The notes under the pieces were generated by a model, which was not told the DNA's origin, ran no database searches, and saw only the letters and a list, made by a program, of their open reading frames with translations. Below, piece by piece: positions 18,092-26,578 of a stretch of DNA of 64,000 nt. Origin of the DNA: Alphaproteobacteria bacterium (GTDB lineage Bacteria; Pseudomonadota; Alphaproteobacteria; Micropepsales; Micropepsaceae); assembly GCA_017308475.1 (NCBI GenBank), contig JAFKEU010000005.1, positions 372,001 through 436,000 of the forward strand, given 5' to 3'. The position numbers and the translations under genes are program-made. Position 1 is the stretch's first letter, and the number at the start of each line of letters is the position of its first letter.

Positions 18092-18846
18092 CAGAAATAA
18101 AGCCCCCCGTTCACGTTCAGCGTCTGCGCCGTGATGTAGCTGGCAGCGTCCGACGAAAGGAATACCACGGCATCGGACACTTCCTCTGGCGCGCCCATGC
18201 GCTTCAGAATGATGGAATCGGCCGCCTTCTGCACGGCGGCGCTGGCCATGCCGGCCGCCGCCATGTCGGAAGCGATCAACCCCGCCGCCACGGTGTTGGA
18301 ACGCACGCCATATTGCGCGCCGAAACGCGCGATCACCTGGGCCAGCGAGATCAGCCCCGCCTTGGAAGCGGCGTAATGGGCGGTACGCGGACCGCCATAC
18401 TGCCCGCTGACGGAGCCGATATGCGTGATGGCGCCGCCGCCCGCGCTTTTCAGCAGCGGCAGGAATGTCTGGGAGACCATGAATGGCCCCTTCAGATTGG
18501 CGTCCAGGATCATGTCCCAGTCGGCATCGCTGATCTGGTCGAAGTCGGCGGGCTTGTTGATCCCCGCATTGTTTACCAGGATGGTGACGGGGCCGAAACT
18601 GCGCGCCTGCTCGGCGGCGTGCTGGACGCTGGCGCGCGATGTCACATCCATGGGCACGGCGTGGGCGCGCCGGCCCAGCGCCTCGATGCGATGGACAATG
18701 TCCTGCGCCTCGCGGTGGCGCTCGCGATAGGTCAGAACCACGTCGGCGCCGGCTTCGGCAAGGCCGACGGCGATGGCGGCGCCGATGCCGCGCGATCCGC
18801 CGGTGACGACGGCAGTCTTTCCGGCAAGCGAGAATCGCGGGTTCAT
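18091..18846 (-). CDS. Short-chain dehydrogenase/reductase
   Basis: A 251-residue classical SDR. The cofactor loop is TGGSRGIGAAIA near residue 16, followed by NNAG (LVNNAGINKPADF) and the catalytic Ser plus Tyr-x-x-x-Lys as GSVSGQYGG and YAASKAG. It resembles FabG-type reductases, but its place between the split transketolase and the ATP-grasp ligase suggests that it reduces or oxidises a sugar intermediate. It is coupled by ATGA overlap to the transketolase gene. Confidence 0.9.
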   Translation of the reverse strand: MNPRFSLAGKTAVVTGGSRGIGAAIAVGLAEAGADVVLTYRERHREAQDIVHRIEALGRRAHAVPMDVTSRASVQHAAEQARSFGPVTILVNNAGINKPADFDQISDADWDMILDANLKGPFMVSQTFLPLLKSAGGGAITHIGSVSGQYGGPRTAHYAASKAGLISLAQVIARFGAQYGVRSNTVAAGLIASDMAAAGMASAAVQKAADSIILKRMGAPEEVSDAVVFLSSDAASYITAQTLNVNGGLYF

Positions 18847-19832
18847 TTGCGTTTCATGACCCGTTTGGCCGCCTCCGCGATATGGGGGGCGGCGATCTCA
18901 TAGTGATGCGCCAATTCCTCGGGTTCGCCCGATGCGCCGAACATGTCCTTCACGCCGACGAACTCGACCGGGCAGGGATGCGTGGCGGCCAGCGCCTCGG
19001 CCACCGCGCCCCCCAGTCCGCCATGAATGTTGTGGTCCTCGGCGGTGACGATGGCGCCGGTCTCGCGCGAACAGCGCGCGACCAGGGCACTGTCGATCGG
19101 CTTGATGGTGGGCATGTTGACAATGCGGGCGGAAATTCCGTCTGCTGCCAGAAGGTCGTGCGCAGCCAGCGCCCGGGCGACTTCGGCGCCGCAGGCGATG
19201 ATGGTCAGGTCGGTGCCGTCCCTCAGCACCTGGCCCTTGCCGATTTCAAACCTGTGATCGTCACCGAACAGGCGCGGCGCGGGGCTGCGGCCGGTGCGCA
19301 TATAGACCGGTCCGTCGAATTCCAGGATCGCGCGGGTGGCCAGCGCCATTTCGGTGGCGTCGGCGGGCGAAATCACCGTCATGCCGGGGATGGCGCGGAA
19401 GGCGGCCAGGTCTTCCAGCGCCTGCGCGCTGCCACCGTCGGGGCCGACATCCAGGCCGGGATGGGAGGCGACGATCTTGGCATTGCGCCGCGCATAGCAT
19501 AGCGACAGGCGGGCCTGTTCGATGGCGCGCAGGCAGAAGACGGCGAAGGTGGTCACCACCGGCACCAGTCCCACGGCGGCCATGCCGCCCGCCGCCGCCA
19601 TCATGTTCTGCTCGGCAATGCCGAACTGCACGAAGCGCTCGGGATGGGATTTGCGAAAATGGTGCACGCCGGTGCCGCCGGCGATGTCGGCGTCCAGCAC
19701 CACCAGCTTGGGAAACTCATCGGCCATGGCCGACAGCGCCTTGCCGAAGGCTTCGCGCAGTGAATCGCCGTTGGAAGCGATAAGGGCAGGCCCCGCCTCA
19801 TGCAGCGAAGCGGTAGGCGAACTAGAGGTCAT
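18843..19832 (-). CDS. Transketolase, C-terminal subunit
   Basis: A 329-residue protein equal to the pyrimidine-binding and C-terminal domains of transketolase. It has the conserved Glu region FVQFGIAEQNMMAAAGGMA, then FAVFCLRAIEQARLSLCY and ASHPGLDVGPDGGSAQALEDLA. Split transketolases move two-carbon ketol units using thiamine diphosphate. The ATG at 19832 has GGAG upstream and overlaps the N-terminal subunit gene by 11 bases, so the two subunits are made together. Its setting in a glycan operon, not with pentose-phosphate genes, suggests a specialised sugar substrate. Confidence 0.92.
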   Translation of the reverse strand: MTSSSPTASLHEAGPALIASNGDSLREAFGKALSAMADEFPKLVVLDADIAGGTGVHHFRKSHPERFVQFGIAEQNMMAAAGGMAAVGLVPVVTTFAVFCLRAIEQARLSLCYARRNAKIVASHPGLDVGPDGGSAQALEDLAAFRAIPGMTVISPADATEMALATRAILEFDGPVYMRTGRSPAPRLFGDDHRFEIGKGQVLRDGTDLTIIACGAEVARALAAHDLLAADGISARIVNMPTIKPIDSALVARCSRETGAIVTAEDHNIHGGLGGAVAEALAATHPCPVEFVGVKDMFGASGEPEELAHHYEIAAPHIAEAAKRVMKRK

Positions 19833-20745
19833 CGAGGAACTCCGCAATCTGGCCCGCGTCGGCGCCCAGCGCCGTCAGGGCTTCCTCCGCCTGGGCGCGG
19901 GTGAACTTCACGCTGCCATGCCAGGCGGGAATGTTTTCCATATAGGGCACGCCCTTGCCCTTGATCGTATGGGCAATGATCAGGGACGGCACCTTGCTCA
20001 ATTCGGCGTTCAGGCCGGTGTTGTGAAAGGCGTCAAGGATGGCGGTGACGTCGTGGCCATCGATTTCCTGCACGTTCCAGCCGAAGGCGCGCCATTTGTC
20101 GGCCAAGGGTTCCAGCCGCATGATGGAATCGTTGCTCGCATCGCTCTGCAGCTTGTTGTAGTCGACCACCGCGGTCAGGCGCGACAGCTCGTGATGGGCC
20201 GCCGACATGGCCGCTTCCCACACTTCGCCTTCCTGCATCTCGCCGTCGCCCAGCAGGCAATAGACGCGCGCCGGATTCTTCTGGATGCGCAGGCCCAGCG
20301 CCATGCCCACCGCGACCGAGATTCCCTGGCCCAGCGAGCCGGTGGACGTTTCCACCCACGGCAGGTCCAGCACATGGGGATGGCCCTGGAAGGGGCTGCC
20401 CAGCTTGCGCAAAGCCAGCGCGGCCCTGGCGTCGCAGAAGCCGAAATGCGCTCCCGTCGCGTACAGCGCCGGCGCACCGTGGCCCTTCGACAGCACGAAA
20501 CGGTCGCGGCTGGGATCGTCGATGCCGCCGGGCCGGACATTCATCTCCGCGCCGTAGAGGCACGCAAAGAGCTCGGCAGACGACATCGCGCCGCCCGGAT
20601 GACCCGAGCCGGCGTGATAGATCGCGGCGATGGAATGCATGCGGATGAAGCGCGCGGCCTGCGCCAGCTTCGGTTCAGTACCCGATGCCGTATCCGTATT
20701 CTGGCCGGCATCGTTGGCCGGTTGGCTTCTGAGCGGCAGGTTCAT
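19822..20745 (-). CDS. Transketolase, N-terminal subunit
   Basis: A 307-residue thiamine diphosphate-binding subunit. It has HSIAAIYHAGSGHPGGAMSSAEL near residue 40, the ThDP and metal motif LLGDGEMQEGEVWEA (GDG-x-N-like), and later IAHTIKGKGVPYMEN. The ATG at 20745 is preceded by GAGGGGG; an ORF extension upstream lacks family similarity. It partners with the overlapping downstream gene to make a full transketolase. Confidence 0.92.
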   Translation of the reverse strand: MNLPLRSQPANDAGQNTDTASGTEPKLAQAARFIRMHSIAAIYHAGSGHPGGAMSSAELFACLYGAEMNVRPGGIDDPSRDRFVLSKGHGAPALYATGAHFGFCDARAALALRKLGSPFQGHPHVLDLPWVETSTGSLGQGISVAVGMALGLRIQKNPARVYCLLGDGEMQEGEVWEAAMSAAHHELSRLTAVVDYNKLQSDASNDSIMRLEPLADKWRAFGWNVQEIDGHDVTAILDAFHNTGLNAELSKVPSLIIAHTIKGKGVPYMENIPAWHGSVKFTRAQAEEALTALGADAGQIAEFLDDL

Positions 20746-20767
20746 GGCCCCCTCTTGGAGTGTGTCG

Positions 20768-21961
20768 TCAGGCCGCGCGGCCAAGGCGGGCACGCCCAAG
20801 CAGGTCGGCATAAAGAATGATCTCAGCCCCCGGCGCGCGGGCGCGCACCTCTGCGGAAATTTCCTCGGCGAAGCCGCGCGACATCACCACCACTACATCG
20901 GCAGTGTCGTCGTTCAGCGCGTCGGGCGCGGCCAGGGCGACGCCGTGGCGTTCCGCCATGTGTTTCTTCAGGTGGACGTCAATCAGGAGCGAAAGCGTCC
21001 CGGGGTCATAGCCCCCCTCGCGCACCAGCATATCGAACAGCCGCCCGGCGCCCCACAACGCGACGCGCTTCGGCTTCAGCGCTTCCAGCTCGCGCGCCAC
21101 CATTTCCAGTGCTGCCAGGTTGCGCGCGCGCGTATGCTGGTAACGGTTCATCAGTGCCATCGCCGCCGCCGATTCGGCCGGGTCGGCGGCAACGGTCTCG
21201 AGCGGTGCACCGGACTTGCGGGCGACGAACAGAAGATTGATCGCATCGGCCGGATCGTTCTGCTCGACGATCTCAAAACCGGCGGCCTCGATCATCCGCG
21301 ATAGGGTGCGGGCCGAAAAGTGGAACAGATGCTTGTCGATGAACCATTCCTCGACGATGTCCTCGCCGCCGATCAGCGCGATGTTGGGTGCGTCGATCAC
21401 CAGCAGCCCGTTCGTCTTCAGCACGCGGGCGTGATCCTTCAGCGCCGCAAAGGGCGCGGCCAGATGTTCGATGGTGTGGCAGGAATGGACGATATCGAAG
21501 CTGGCATCGGCAAAGGTGGTGTGTTCGGTGCGGGCCTGCACCAATTCGGTGCGGGGCATGCCGGCGCAAGACGCCGCGAAACGCTCATCGGGCTCGACCG
21601 CCGTCAGTTGGGCACCGCGCGCGGCCTCCAGAAAGGCGCGCGCAAAACTGCCCCGGTTCGAGCCGACATCCAGCAGCGCAAGATTGCCCGTCAGGTCGGC
21701 GTGGCGCGAGAGGGCGGCCATAGCCGCGCCGGTACGAAAGCCCTTGCCGTAGCGCACATTGCCCCAGTCCGCCCCGCCCGACACCGCAGCGGCATGACGC
21801 TCCCGGGTACGGGCGATGCGCGGCGTCGACTGTACCAGGCCGCAATAACGGCAGACATGGACTTTCAGGCCGCGGGTGGAGCCGTCCGGCAGATAGGAAA
21901 AAGCCAGTTCGTCGCGGCCGCAAAAGTCGCACGGACAATGTTGAAGGGTCTGAGACGACAT
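20768..21961 (-). CDS. SAM methyltransferase with N-terminal zinc-binding motif
   Basis: A 397-residue protein in three parts: a Cys cluster (CPCDFCG and CRYCG in the first 40 residues), a class I methyltransferase fold with LLDVGSNRGSFARAF and HSCHTIEHLAAP, and a C-terminal Rossmann-like domain with ALWGAGRLFDML. This is the layout of sugar C-methyltransferases that act on nucleotide-linked keto sugars (TylC3-like). It probably methylates a sugar in the flagellin glycan. It is 22 bases upstream of the transketolase genes in the same operon. Confidence 0.85.
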   Translation of the reverse strand: MSSQTLQHCPCDFCGRDELAFSYLPDGSTRGLKVHVCRYCGLVQSTPRIARTRERHAAAVSGGADWGNVRYGKGFRTGAAMAALSRHADLTGNLALLDVGSNRGSFARAFLEAARGAQLTAVEPDERFAASCAGMPRTELVQARTEHTTFADASFDIVHSCHTIEHLAAPFAALKDHARVLKTNGLLVIDAPNIALIGGEDIVEEWFIDKHLFHFSARTLSRMIEAAGFEIVEQNDPADAINLLFVARKSGAPLETVAADPAESAAAMALMNRYQHTRARNLAALEMVARELEALKPKRVALWGAGRLFDMLVREGGYDPGTLSLLIDVHLKKHMAERHGVALAAPDALNDDTADVVVVMSRGFAEEISAEVRARAPGAEIILYADLLGRARLGRAA

Positions 21962-21971
21962 GGGGGGACCG

Positions 21972-22011
21972 CCGGAATATTCCGGTAACCATGTTCAGCC
22001 GGACATGGTTA
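21972..22011. promoter_or_regulatory. Two adjacent palindromes in the glycan operon
   Basis: The perfect palindrome CCGGAATATTCCGG (21972-21985) is followed at once by an inverted repeat, TAACCATGT / ACATGGTTA, with an 8-base spacer (21986-22011). They lie between the sulfotransferase stop and the methyltransferase start. TTAACC half-sites at the arm edges also resemble CtrA half-boxes. Either an internal promoter and operator or an RNA hairpin that sets relative expression is possible. Confidence 0.5.
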
Positions 22012-22027
22012 ACGGGGCCTTATCTCT

Positions 22028-22852
22028 CTAGTAATTGACCGCATATTCGGCGCGGTCCGCATAGCCCAGCCGCGCCATCATCGGGCCGGCGGTGGCCTCG
22101 AACCGGGCGCGCTGAAGCGGGGTCAGCAGACGGTCTTCAGGGCGATTGACATTGTGCGGTCGGGCGAAGACGGCGAAATCGCTGTCCTGGTATTCGAGCC
22201 CCAGGAAACGCAACAACTCTCGCACATGTGACGGCGACCGGGTCAGGTCTTCCAGCCGTGCGAACAGTGTTCGTTCCGCCGGCAGCGCGGCCAGGGAGTC
22301 AAGAATCTCGCGGTTGATCTCGGCCCAGTGCCAGCAGATGCGCTGGAACTGGTCGAAGCTCCGAAATGCCTCCGCCATCGGGTCATTCCGGCGCGGCACC
22401 GGCCACCAATAGGGCTTCTCGGGGGGAGGCGGGAATGCGGCGCCGTCGTAGTGGGCCTGCATGACGGCGTTGGCGTGGTCGTCGTAATTCTCGGCACCCA
22501 GCTTGTGAAAATAGGAGCTGGTTACCTTTCGTCCGTCACGCACCAGATGGACGAAGCGCGCGTCGGGATAAAGCGCGGCCAGGTCGGGGATCAGCCAGGA
22601 CAGCTTGTTGGACGAATCGCCCCATAGACGCGCGCGACTGTGGTGGATCGCGGCGCCGAAGGTGTCGCCGATGAGGCCCCGCGTCTGGGCCTCCCCCATC
22701 AGCCCCAGATAGCGCTTCACCGCCAGGGGCTGGGTGATCTGCACCGCATATTCGTGATGCATCTCCACATTCGGCTTGGCTGACAGGGCCTTGTGCAGCA
22801 TGGCTGTACCGCTGCGGCCGGAGGAGACGATGAAAAAGGGTGTCGCGGTCAC
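22028..22852 (-). CDS. Sulfotransferase family protein
   Basis: A 274-residue PAPS-dependent sulfotransferase. The 5'-phosphosulfate loop is SSGRSGT at residues 10-16, and the 3'-phosphate motif is RFVHLVRDGRKVTSSYFHK near 100. The rest is helical, as in bacterial and polysaccharide sulfotransferases. It would transfer sulfate to a sugar hydroxyl or amine, so the glycan may be sulfated. Its ATG overlaps the upstream methyltransferase stop (ATGA). No membrane segment, so it acts in the cytoplasm on a precursor or on flagellin. Confidence 0.9.
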   Translation of the reverse strand: MTATPFFIVSSGRSGTAMLHKALSAKPNVEMHHEYAVQITQPLAVKRYLGLMGEAQTRGLIGDTFGAAIHHSRARLWGDSSNKLSWLIPDLAALYPDARFVHLVRDGRKVTSSYFHKLGAENYDDHANAVMQAHYDGAAFPPPPEKPYWWPVPRRNDPMAEAFRSFDQFQRICWHWAEINREILDSLAALPAERTLFARLEDLTRSPSHVRELLRFLGLEYQDSDFAVFARPHNVNRPEDRLLTPLQRARFEATAGPMMARLGYADRAEYAVNY

Positions 22853-23805
22853 GTTGCTTGCGGCTTCGTCGCGATGATCACCGCCTCGCGGCCGATGCCC
22901 TGCCCGGCCAGTGCGCGATAGAAATTCCGCCGGACCTCCTTCAGTCCCGCCAGCTCCATCGCAAAGTCAAAGCGCTTGCGCCTGTCGTGACAGGCCCGCC
23001 CCAGTGCGGGGTCGTCCGTGTAGTTCTCGCCCATCATCAGGAAGGCTTCCATGGGAAAGCTGGTGGTGCGCTCCTGATCGGCCACGCCCAGCCGGCCCAG
23101 CAGCGCGGCCAGGGAATCGAAATCGAAATAATTCAGATGATGGGGCGGGGCCACCCACCATTCACCGATGCCAAGCGCGCCGCGCGCGGCGATCTGGAAC
23201 GGCGAGAAATCATTGGGAACGCCCACGCACAACACCCCGCCTGGCTCGATCAGTCCGATGGCGCGCGTCAGCACATCAATGGGGTTTGGCACATGCTCCA
23301 GCACATTGGTCAGGTTGACCGCATCGAAGCGGCCCAGCGCGGGGGCGCTTTGCGCATTGAAGAAGTCTTCGGTGACGGCGGCACCCAAAGACCGCGCATG
23401 GGCCGCGGCCTGGCGCGACGGCTCGATGCCGTGTGCTTGCCAACCGCGCGCGATCGCGGTCTTCAGGAAAAAGCCCGGCCCGCATCCGATATCCAGCAGG
23501 CGGCGGCGCCCTGCACCCAGCCGCCGCTCGAACGCTTCCAGCCGGTCGGTCTGTGCCAGAACGAACCAGTCCTGATCCTCGCCGGCATGGGCGATGAAGC
23601 TGGGCTTCTCGTCGGCATAGTAATTCTGGCGATATTCCTCTTCCAGCGCCGCCGGATCGGGCAGCGGCAGCGCATGGCGGAAGCCGCATTCAAAGCAGTC
23701 GATGATGCTGTGGGACCCGGCCCCCGCGATGCGCGGGCCGTTATGCCGGCCGTCCCGCAGGAACTCGGCCTGCGGAAACAGGCGTGGCGAAGATGCTTGG
23801 CTCAT
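22849..23805 (-). CDS. Class I SAM-dependent methyltransferase
   Basis: A 318-residue methyltransferase, first gene of the operon. A Cys pair (CFECGF) lies near residue 40, followed by the SAM motif RRLLDIGCGPGFFLKTAIARGW and the post-motif NLTNVLEHVPNPIDVL. An N- or O-methyltransferase of a sugar is likely. The start at 23805 has a G-run upstream. Divergent from neuB across an 80-base space holding two CtrA-like boxes. Confidence 0.88.
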   Translation of the reverse strand: MSQASSPRLFPQAEFLRDGRHNGPRIAGAGSHSIIDCFECGFRHALPLPDPAALEEEYRQNYYADEKPSFIAHAGEDQDWFVLAQTDRLEAFERRLGAGRRRLLDIGCGPGFFLKTAIARGWQAHGIEPSRQAAAHARSLGAAVTEDFFNAQSAPALGRFDAVNLTNVLEHVPNPIDVLTRAIGLIEPGGVLCVGVPNDFSPFQIAARGALGIGEWWVAPPHHLNYFDFDSLAALLGRLGVADQERTTSFPMEAFLMMGENYTDDPALGRACHDRRKRFDFAMELAGLKEVRRNFYRALAGQGIGREAVIIATKPQAT

Positions 23806-23845
23806 CAACAGTCCCCCCGCTGCCGGCTCCCTTGGCCGCATCGCG

Positions 23846-23885
23846 TTAACCGCTTTTTAGCCATACAAACTTTAGATTCGGTTAA
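23846..23885. promoter_or_regulatory. Paired CtrA-like boxes between the glycan units
   Basis: TTAA-CCGCTTT-TTAG (23846-23860) and TTTA-GATTCGG-TTAA (23871-23885), each one mismatch from TTAA-N7-TTAA. The second touches the neuB start codon. They could coordinate both divergent units with the flagellar cycle. Confidence 0.45.
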
Positions 23886-24755
23886 ATGGACCAGCCGATC
23901 TTCATCGCAGAAGCCTCATCGAACCACGGCCGCGACCTGGACCGCGCGCGCGCCTTTGTCGATGCCGCGGCCGATGCCGGTTGCGATGCGGTCAAATTCC
24001 AGTTGTTCAGGATCGACCGGATGTTTTCGCCCGAGATCCTGCGCCAGAGCCCCGGGCACAGGGCCCGGGCGGAATGGGAATTGCCGCTTTCCCACCTGGC
24101 GCCGCTGGCGAAGCATTGTTCGGAACGGAACATCCGGTTTTCCTGCACGCCCTTCTACCTGGAGGCGGTGGCGGAGCTGGCGCCCTTCGTCGACTTCTAC
24201 AAAGTGGCGTCCTATGAGCTGCTGGTCACGGACCTGCTGAAAGCCTGCGCCGCGACCGGAAAGCCCGTCGTCCTGTCAACCGGCATGGCCACGTTGGATG
24301 AAATTGCTGCCGCCGCGGCAACATTGAAAGACGCCGGCGCCGCCGACATCACGCTGCTGCATTGCGTGTCGGCCTATCCCACCCCGGCTTCAGAGGCCAA
24401 CCTGTCGGCCATCGCCGCCATCCGCGAGGCGACCGGCCTGAAGGTGGGATGGTCCGACCACACCCGGCGCCCCGCGGTGATCGAGCGGGCGGTGCATCGC
24501 TGGAATGCCGCGGCGGTGGAATTCCATCTCGACCTTGACGGCAAGGGTGCCGAATACGCCGCCGGCCATTGCTGGCTGCCGGACGAGATCGCTCCCGTCA
24601 TCGCCCGCATCCGCGAAGCGGGCGTGGCCGATGGCAGCGGCTTCAAGGGTCCGCAGCCCTCCGAATTGTCCGACCGCGACTGGCGCGCCGATCCATCCGA
24701 CGGCATGCGCCCGCTGAAGCATGTACGCCTGTCGTACAGGGGCGAAGCAGCCTGA
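23886..24755 (+). CDS. NeuB/PseI-type nonulosonate synthase lacking the SAF domain
   Basis: A 289-residue barrel enzyme of the N-acetylneuraminate synthase family, which condenses phosphoenolpyruvate with an N-acyl hexose. Motifs include FIAEASSNHGRDLDRARAFVDAA, DAVKFQLFRIDRMFS, FYKVASYELLVTDLL, VLSTGMATLDEI and LLHCVSAYPTP. Typical members are about 340-350 residues with a C-terminal antifreeze-like SAF domain that covers the active site. Here the protein stops shortly after the barrel. It overlaps the next gene by one base (TGATG), so the two are co-translated. Confidence 0.88.
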   Translation: MDQPIFIAEASSNHGRDLDRARAFVDAAADAGCDAVKFQLFRIDRMFSPEILRQSPGHRARAEWELPLSHLAPLAKHCSERNIRFSCTPFYLEAVAELAPFVDFYKVASYELLVTDLLKACAATGKPVVLSTGMATLDEIAAAAATLKDAGAADITLLHCVSAYPTPASEANLSAIAAIREATGLKVGWSDHTRRPAVIERAVHRWNAAAVEFHLDLDGKGAEYAAGHCWLPDEIAPVIARIREAGVADGSGFKGPQPSELSDRDWRADPSDGMRPLKHVRLSYRGEAA

Positions 24756-26578
24756 TGGAAATGCGCGAACACATCCGGGTCGTCGCGGTTATCCAGGCCC
24801 GCATGGGCTCCACCCGCCTTCCCGGCAAGGTGCTGAAACCCATCGCCGGAAAGCCGCTTCTCTGGCACATCGTTCATCGCCTCAGGGCTTGTCACCTGAT
24901 CGAAGAGATTGCCGTCGCCACCACCGTCAATCCGGCGGACGAGGCGATCGTGGAATGGTGCAACGCCGAAGGCGTCGCGGTGGTGCGCGGCTCAGAGGAA
25001 GACGTGCTGGCCCGCTATGCGGCCGCCGCCGAAAAGCTGGACGCGGACATCATCGTGCGTGTTTCATCCGATGCGCCTTTCATCGATGCCGGCTTCGTCG
25101 ACCACCTGATCGCCACCCTGATCGAGCAGGACGGCGATTACGTGCTGCTGGAAGAGGGCGCTGACTGCGCCCATGAGGGCGTCGATCCCTTCAGCCGCCG
25201 CGCCCTGGACAAGCTGATGATGGATGCCGCCACCGATCCGGCCGCGCGCGAGCATGTCACCGGCTATTTCAAGCTGCATCCCGACTTCGTAAAGATCGTG
25301 CGCGCCGCCCCATATCCGCCGCTGGCCGGAAAGGGCGGACGCCTGACCATCGACACGCCTGACGACCTGGCATTCATCGAAGCGGTGCATGCCCGGCTGG
25401 CGGCCAGGGCGGGCGAAGCCTCGCTCGCCGACCTGCTGCTGCTGCTGGAGCGCGAGCCGGACCTCACGCGCATCAATGCCCACGTGAAACAGAAGCCCAT
25501 CGCGGGGGCCACCGGCCAGACGGCGGGCGGCGTGGCCCTGATCCGTTGCGATGGCGGTGGTGCTTTCGGCTATGGCCATGTCAAACGCATGGTGTCGCTG
25601 GCCCGATCCTTGCGCGACCAGGAAGGCATCGGCGCGGTCTTTGCGCTGAACGGGACCAGGGATGCGGCCGCCCCGATCCGCCGCGCCGGCTTTCAGGTAA
25701 CCATGCTGCATGGTGCCAGCGACCTGGAGACGCTGATCGATACCATCGGCCCCGACATTCTGCTGCTGGATGGCCGCGAAGGCCCCACCCGTGCCGAACT
25801 GGAAAAACTCAAACGCGGCATTCCCGTCACCGCCGTGATCGACGATGCCGGCGAACGGCGCCTGGCCGCCGACTATGCCTATTACCCGCCGGTTCCCCAG
25901 GCCCATGCGCTGGATTGGACGGGCACCAACACCCTGCCGCGCATCGGCTGGCAGTGGACGCTGACCGGTCTCAACCCCAATGCCGCGCCGGGACCGCAGC
26001 TGAAACCGGCGCTGCCCAAGTCGGGGCGCCCCACCGTGCTGGTGGCGATGGGCGGCAGCGATCCCCTGGGGCTCACCCTGCGTTGCGCCAGGGCGCTGGC
26101 GCCTCTGGATACCGTCTTTCGCGTGCGCTTCGTGATCGGCGCGGGGATGAAGGACGGCAAGAAGATCGCCGAAGGCCTGGTCAAGCTGAAAAGCAATTAC
26201 GAGACGGTGGAAGGCGCCAATGATCTTTCCATCGAATATGCCAATGCCGACCTGGCGCTCTGCGCCTTCGGCGTCACGGCCTATGAGCTGGCGTCCACCG
26301 GCACGCCGGCCATCTATCTGGGTATTTCCGAGGACCATGCCATCTCTGCGGGCGCCTTCGCAGAAGCTGGCATGGGCATCTCGCTGGGCCTGGCCGCCAG
26401 GCTCAGCGACGCCGATATCCTGCGGACGGTGAGCTGGCTGTTGCAAAAGCCGCTGGCCCGGCGCGAAATGCGCGCTGCCGGTCTTTCGCTGATCGATGGG
26501 CAGGGCGCTTCGCGCATCGCCGCCGATCTCGCCGCGGCGCTGACCAGCGCCCGCACGCCGCTCAAGACCGCGCTTTAG
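24755..26578 (+). CDS. Fusion: SpsF-like cytidylyltransferase and PseG-like hydrolase
   Basis: A 607-residue two-domain protein. Residues 1 to about 240 are SpsF-like nucleotidyltransferase: VVAVIQARMGSTRLPGKVLKP, VSSDAPFID and LTIDTPDDLAF. Residues from about 260 are PseG-like: IRCDGGGAFGYGHVKRMVSLA, then ILLLDGREG, VLVAMGGSDPLGLTL and LCAFGVTAYELASTGTP. PseG removes UDP from the altrose precursor of pseudaminic acid, and the cytidylyltransferase activates the finished acid, so the fusion joins steps on either side of NeuB. Substrate identity is inferred. Its stop overlaps the convergent TPR-glycosyltransferase by 4 bases. Confidence 0.85.
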   Translation: MEMREHIRVVAVIQARMGSTRLPGKVLKPIAGKPLLWHIVHRLRACHLIEEIAVATTVNPADEAIVEWCNAEGVAVVRGSEEDVLARYAAAAEKLDADIIVRVSSDAPFIDAGFVDHLIATLIEQDGDYVLLEEGADCAHEGVDPFSRRALDKLMMDAATDPAAREHVTGYFKLHPDFVKIVRAAPYPPLAGKGGRLTIDTPDDLAFIEAVHARLAARAGEASLADLLLLLEREPDLTRINAHVKQKPIAGATGQTAGGVALIRCDGGGAFGYGHVKRMVSLARSLRDQEGIGAVFALNGTRDAAAPIRRAGFQVTMLHGASDLETLIDTIGPDILLLDGREGPTRAELEKLKRGIPVTAVIDDAGERRLAADYAYYPPVPQAHALDWTGTNTLPRIGWQWTLTGLNPNAAPGPQLKPALPKSGRPTVLVAMGGSDPLGLTLRCARALAPLDTVFRVRFVIGAGMKDGKKIAEGLVKLKSNYETVEGANDLSIEYANADLALCAFGVTAYELASTGTPAIYLGISEDHAISAGAFAEAGMGISLGLAARLSDADILRTVSWLLQKPLARREMRAAGLSLIDGQGASRIAADLAAALTSARTPLKTAL

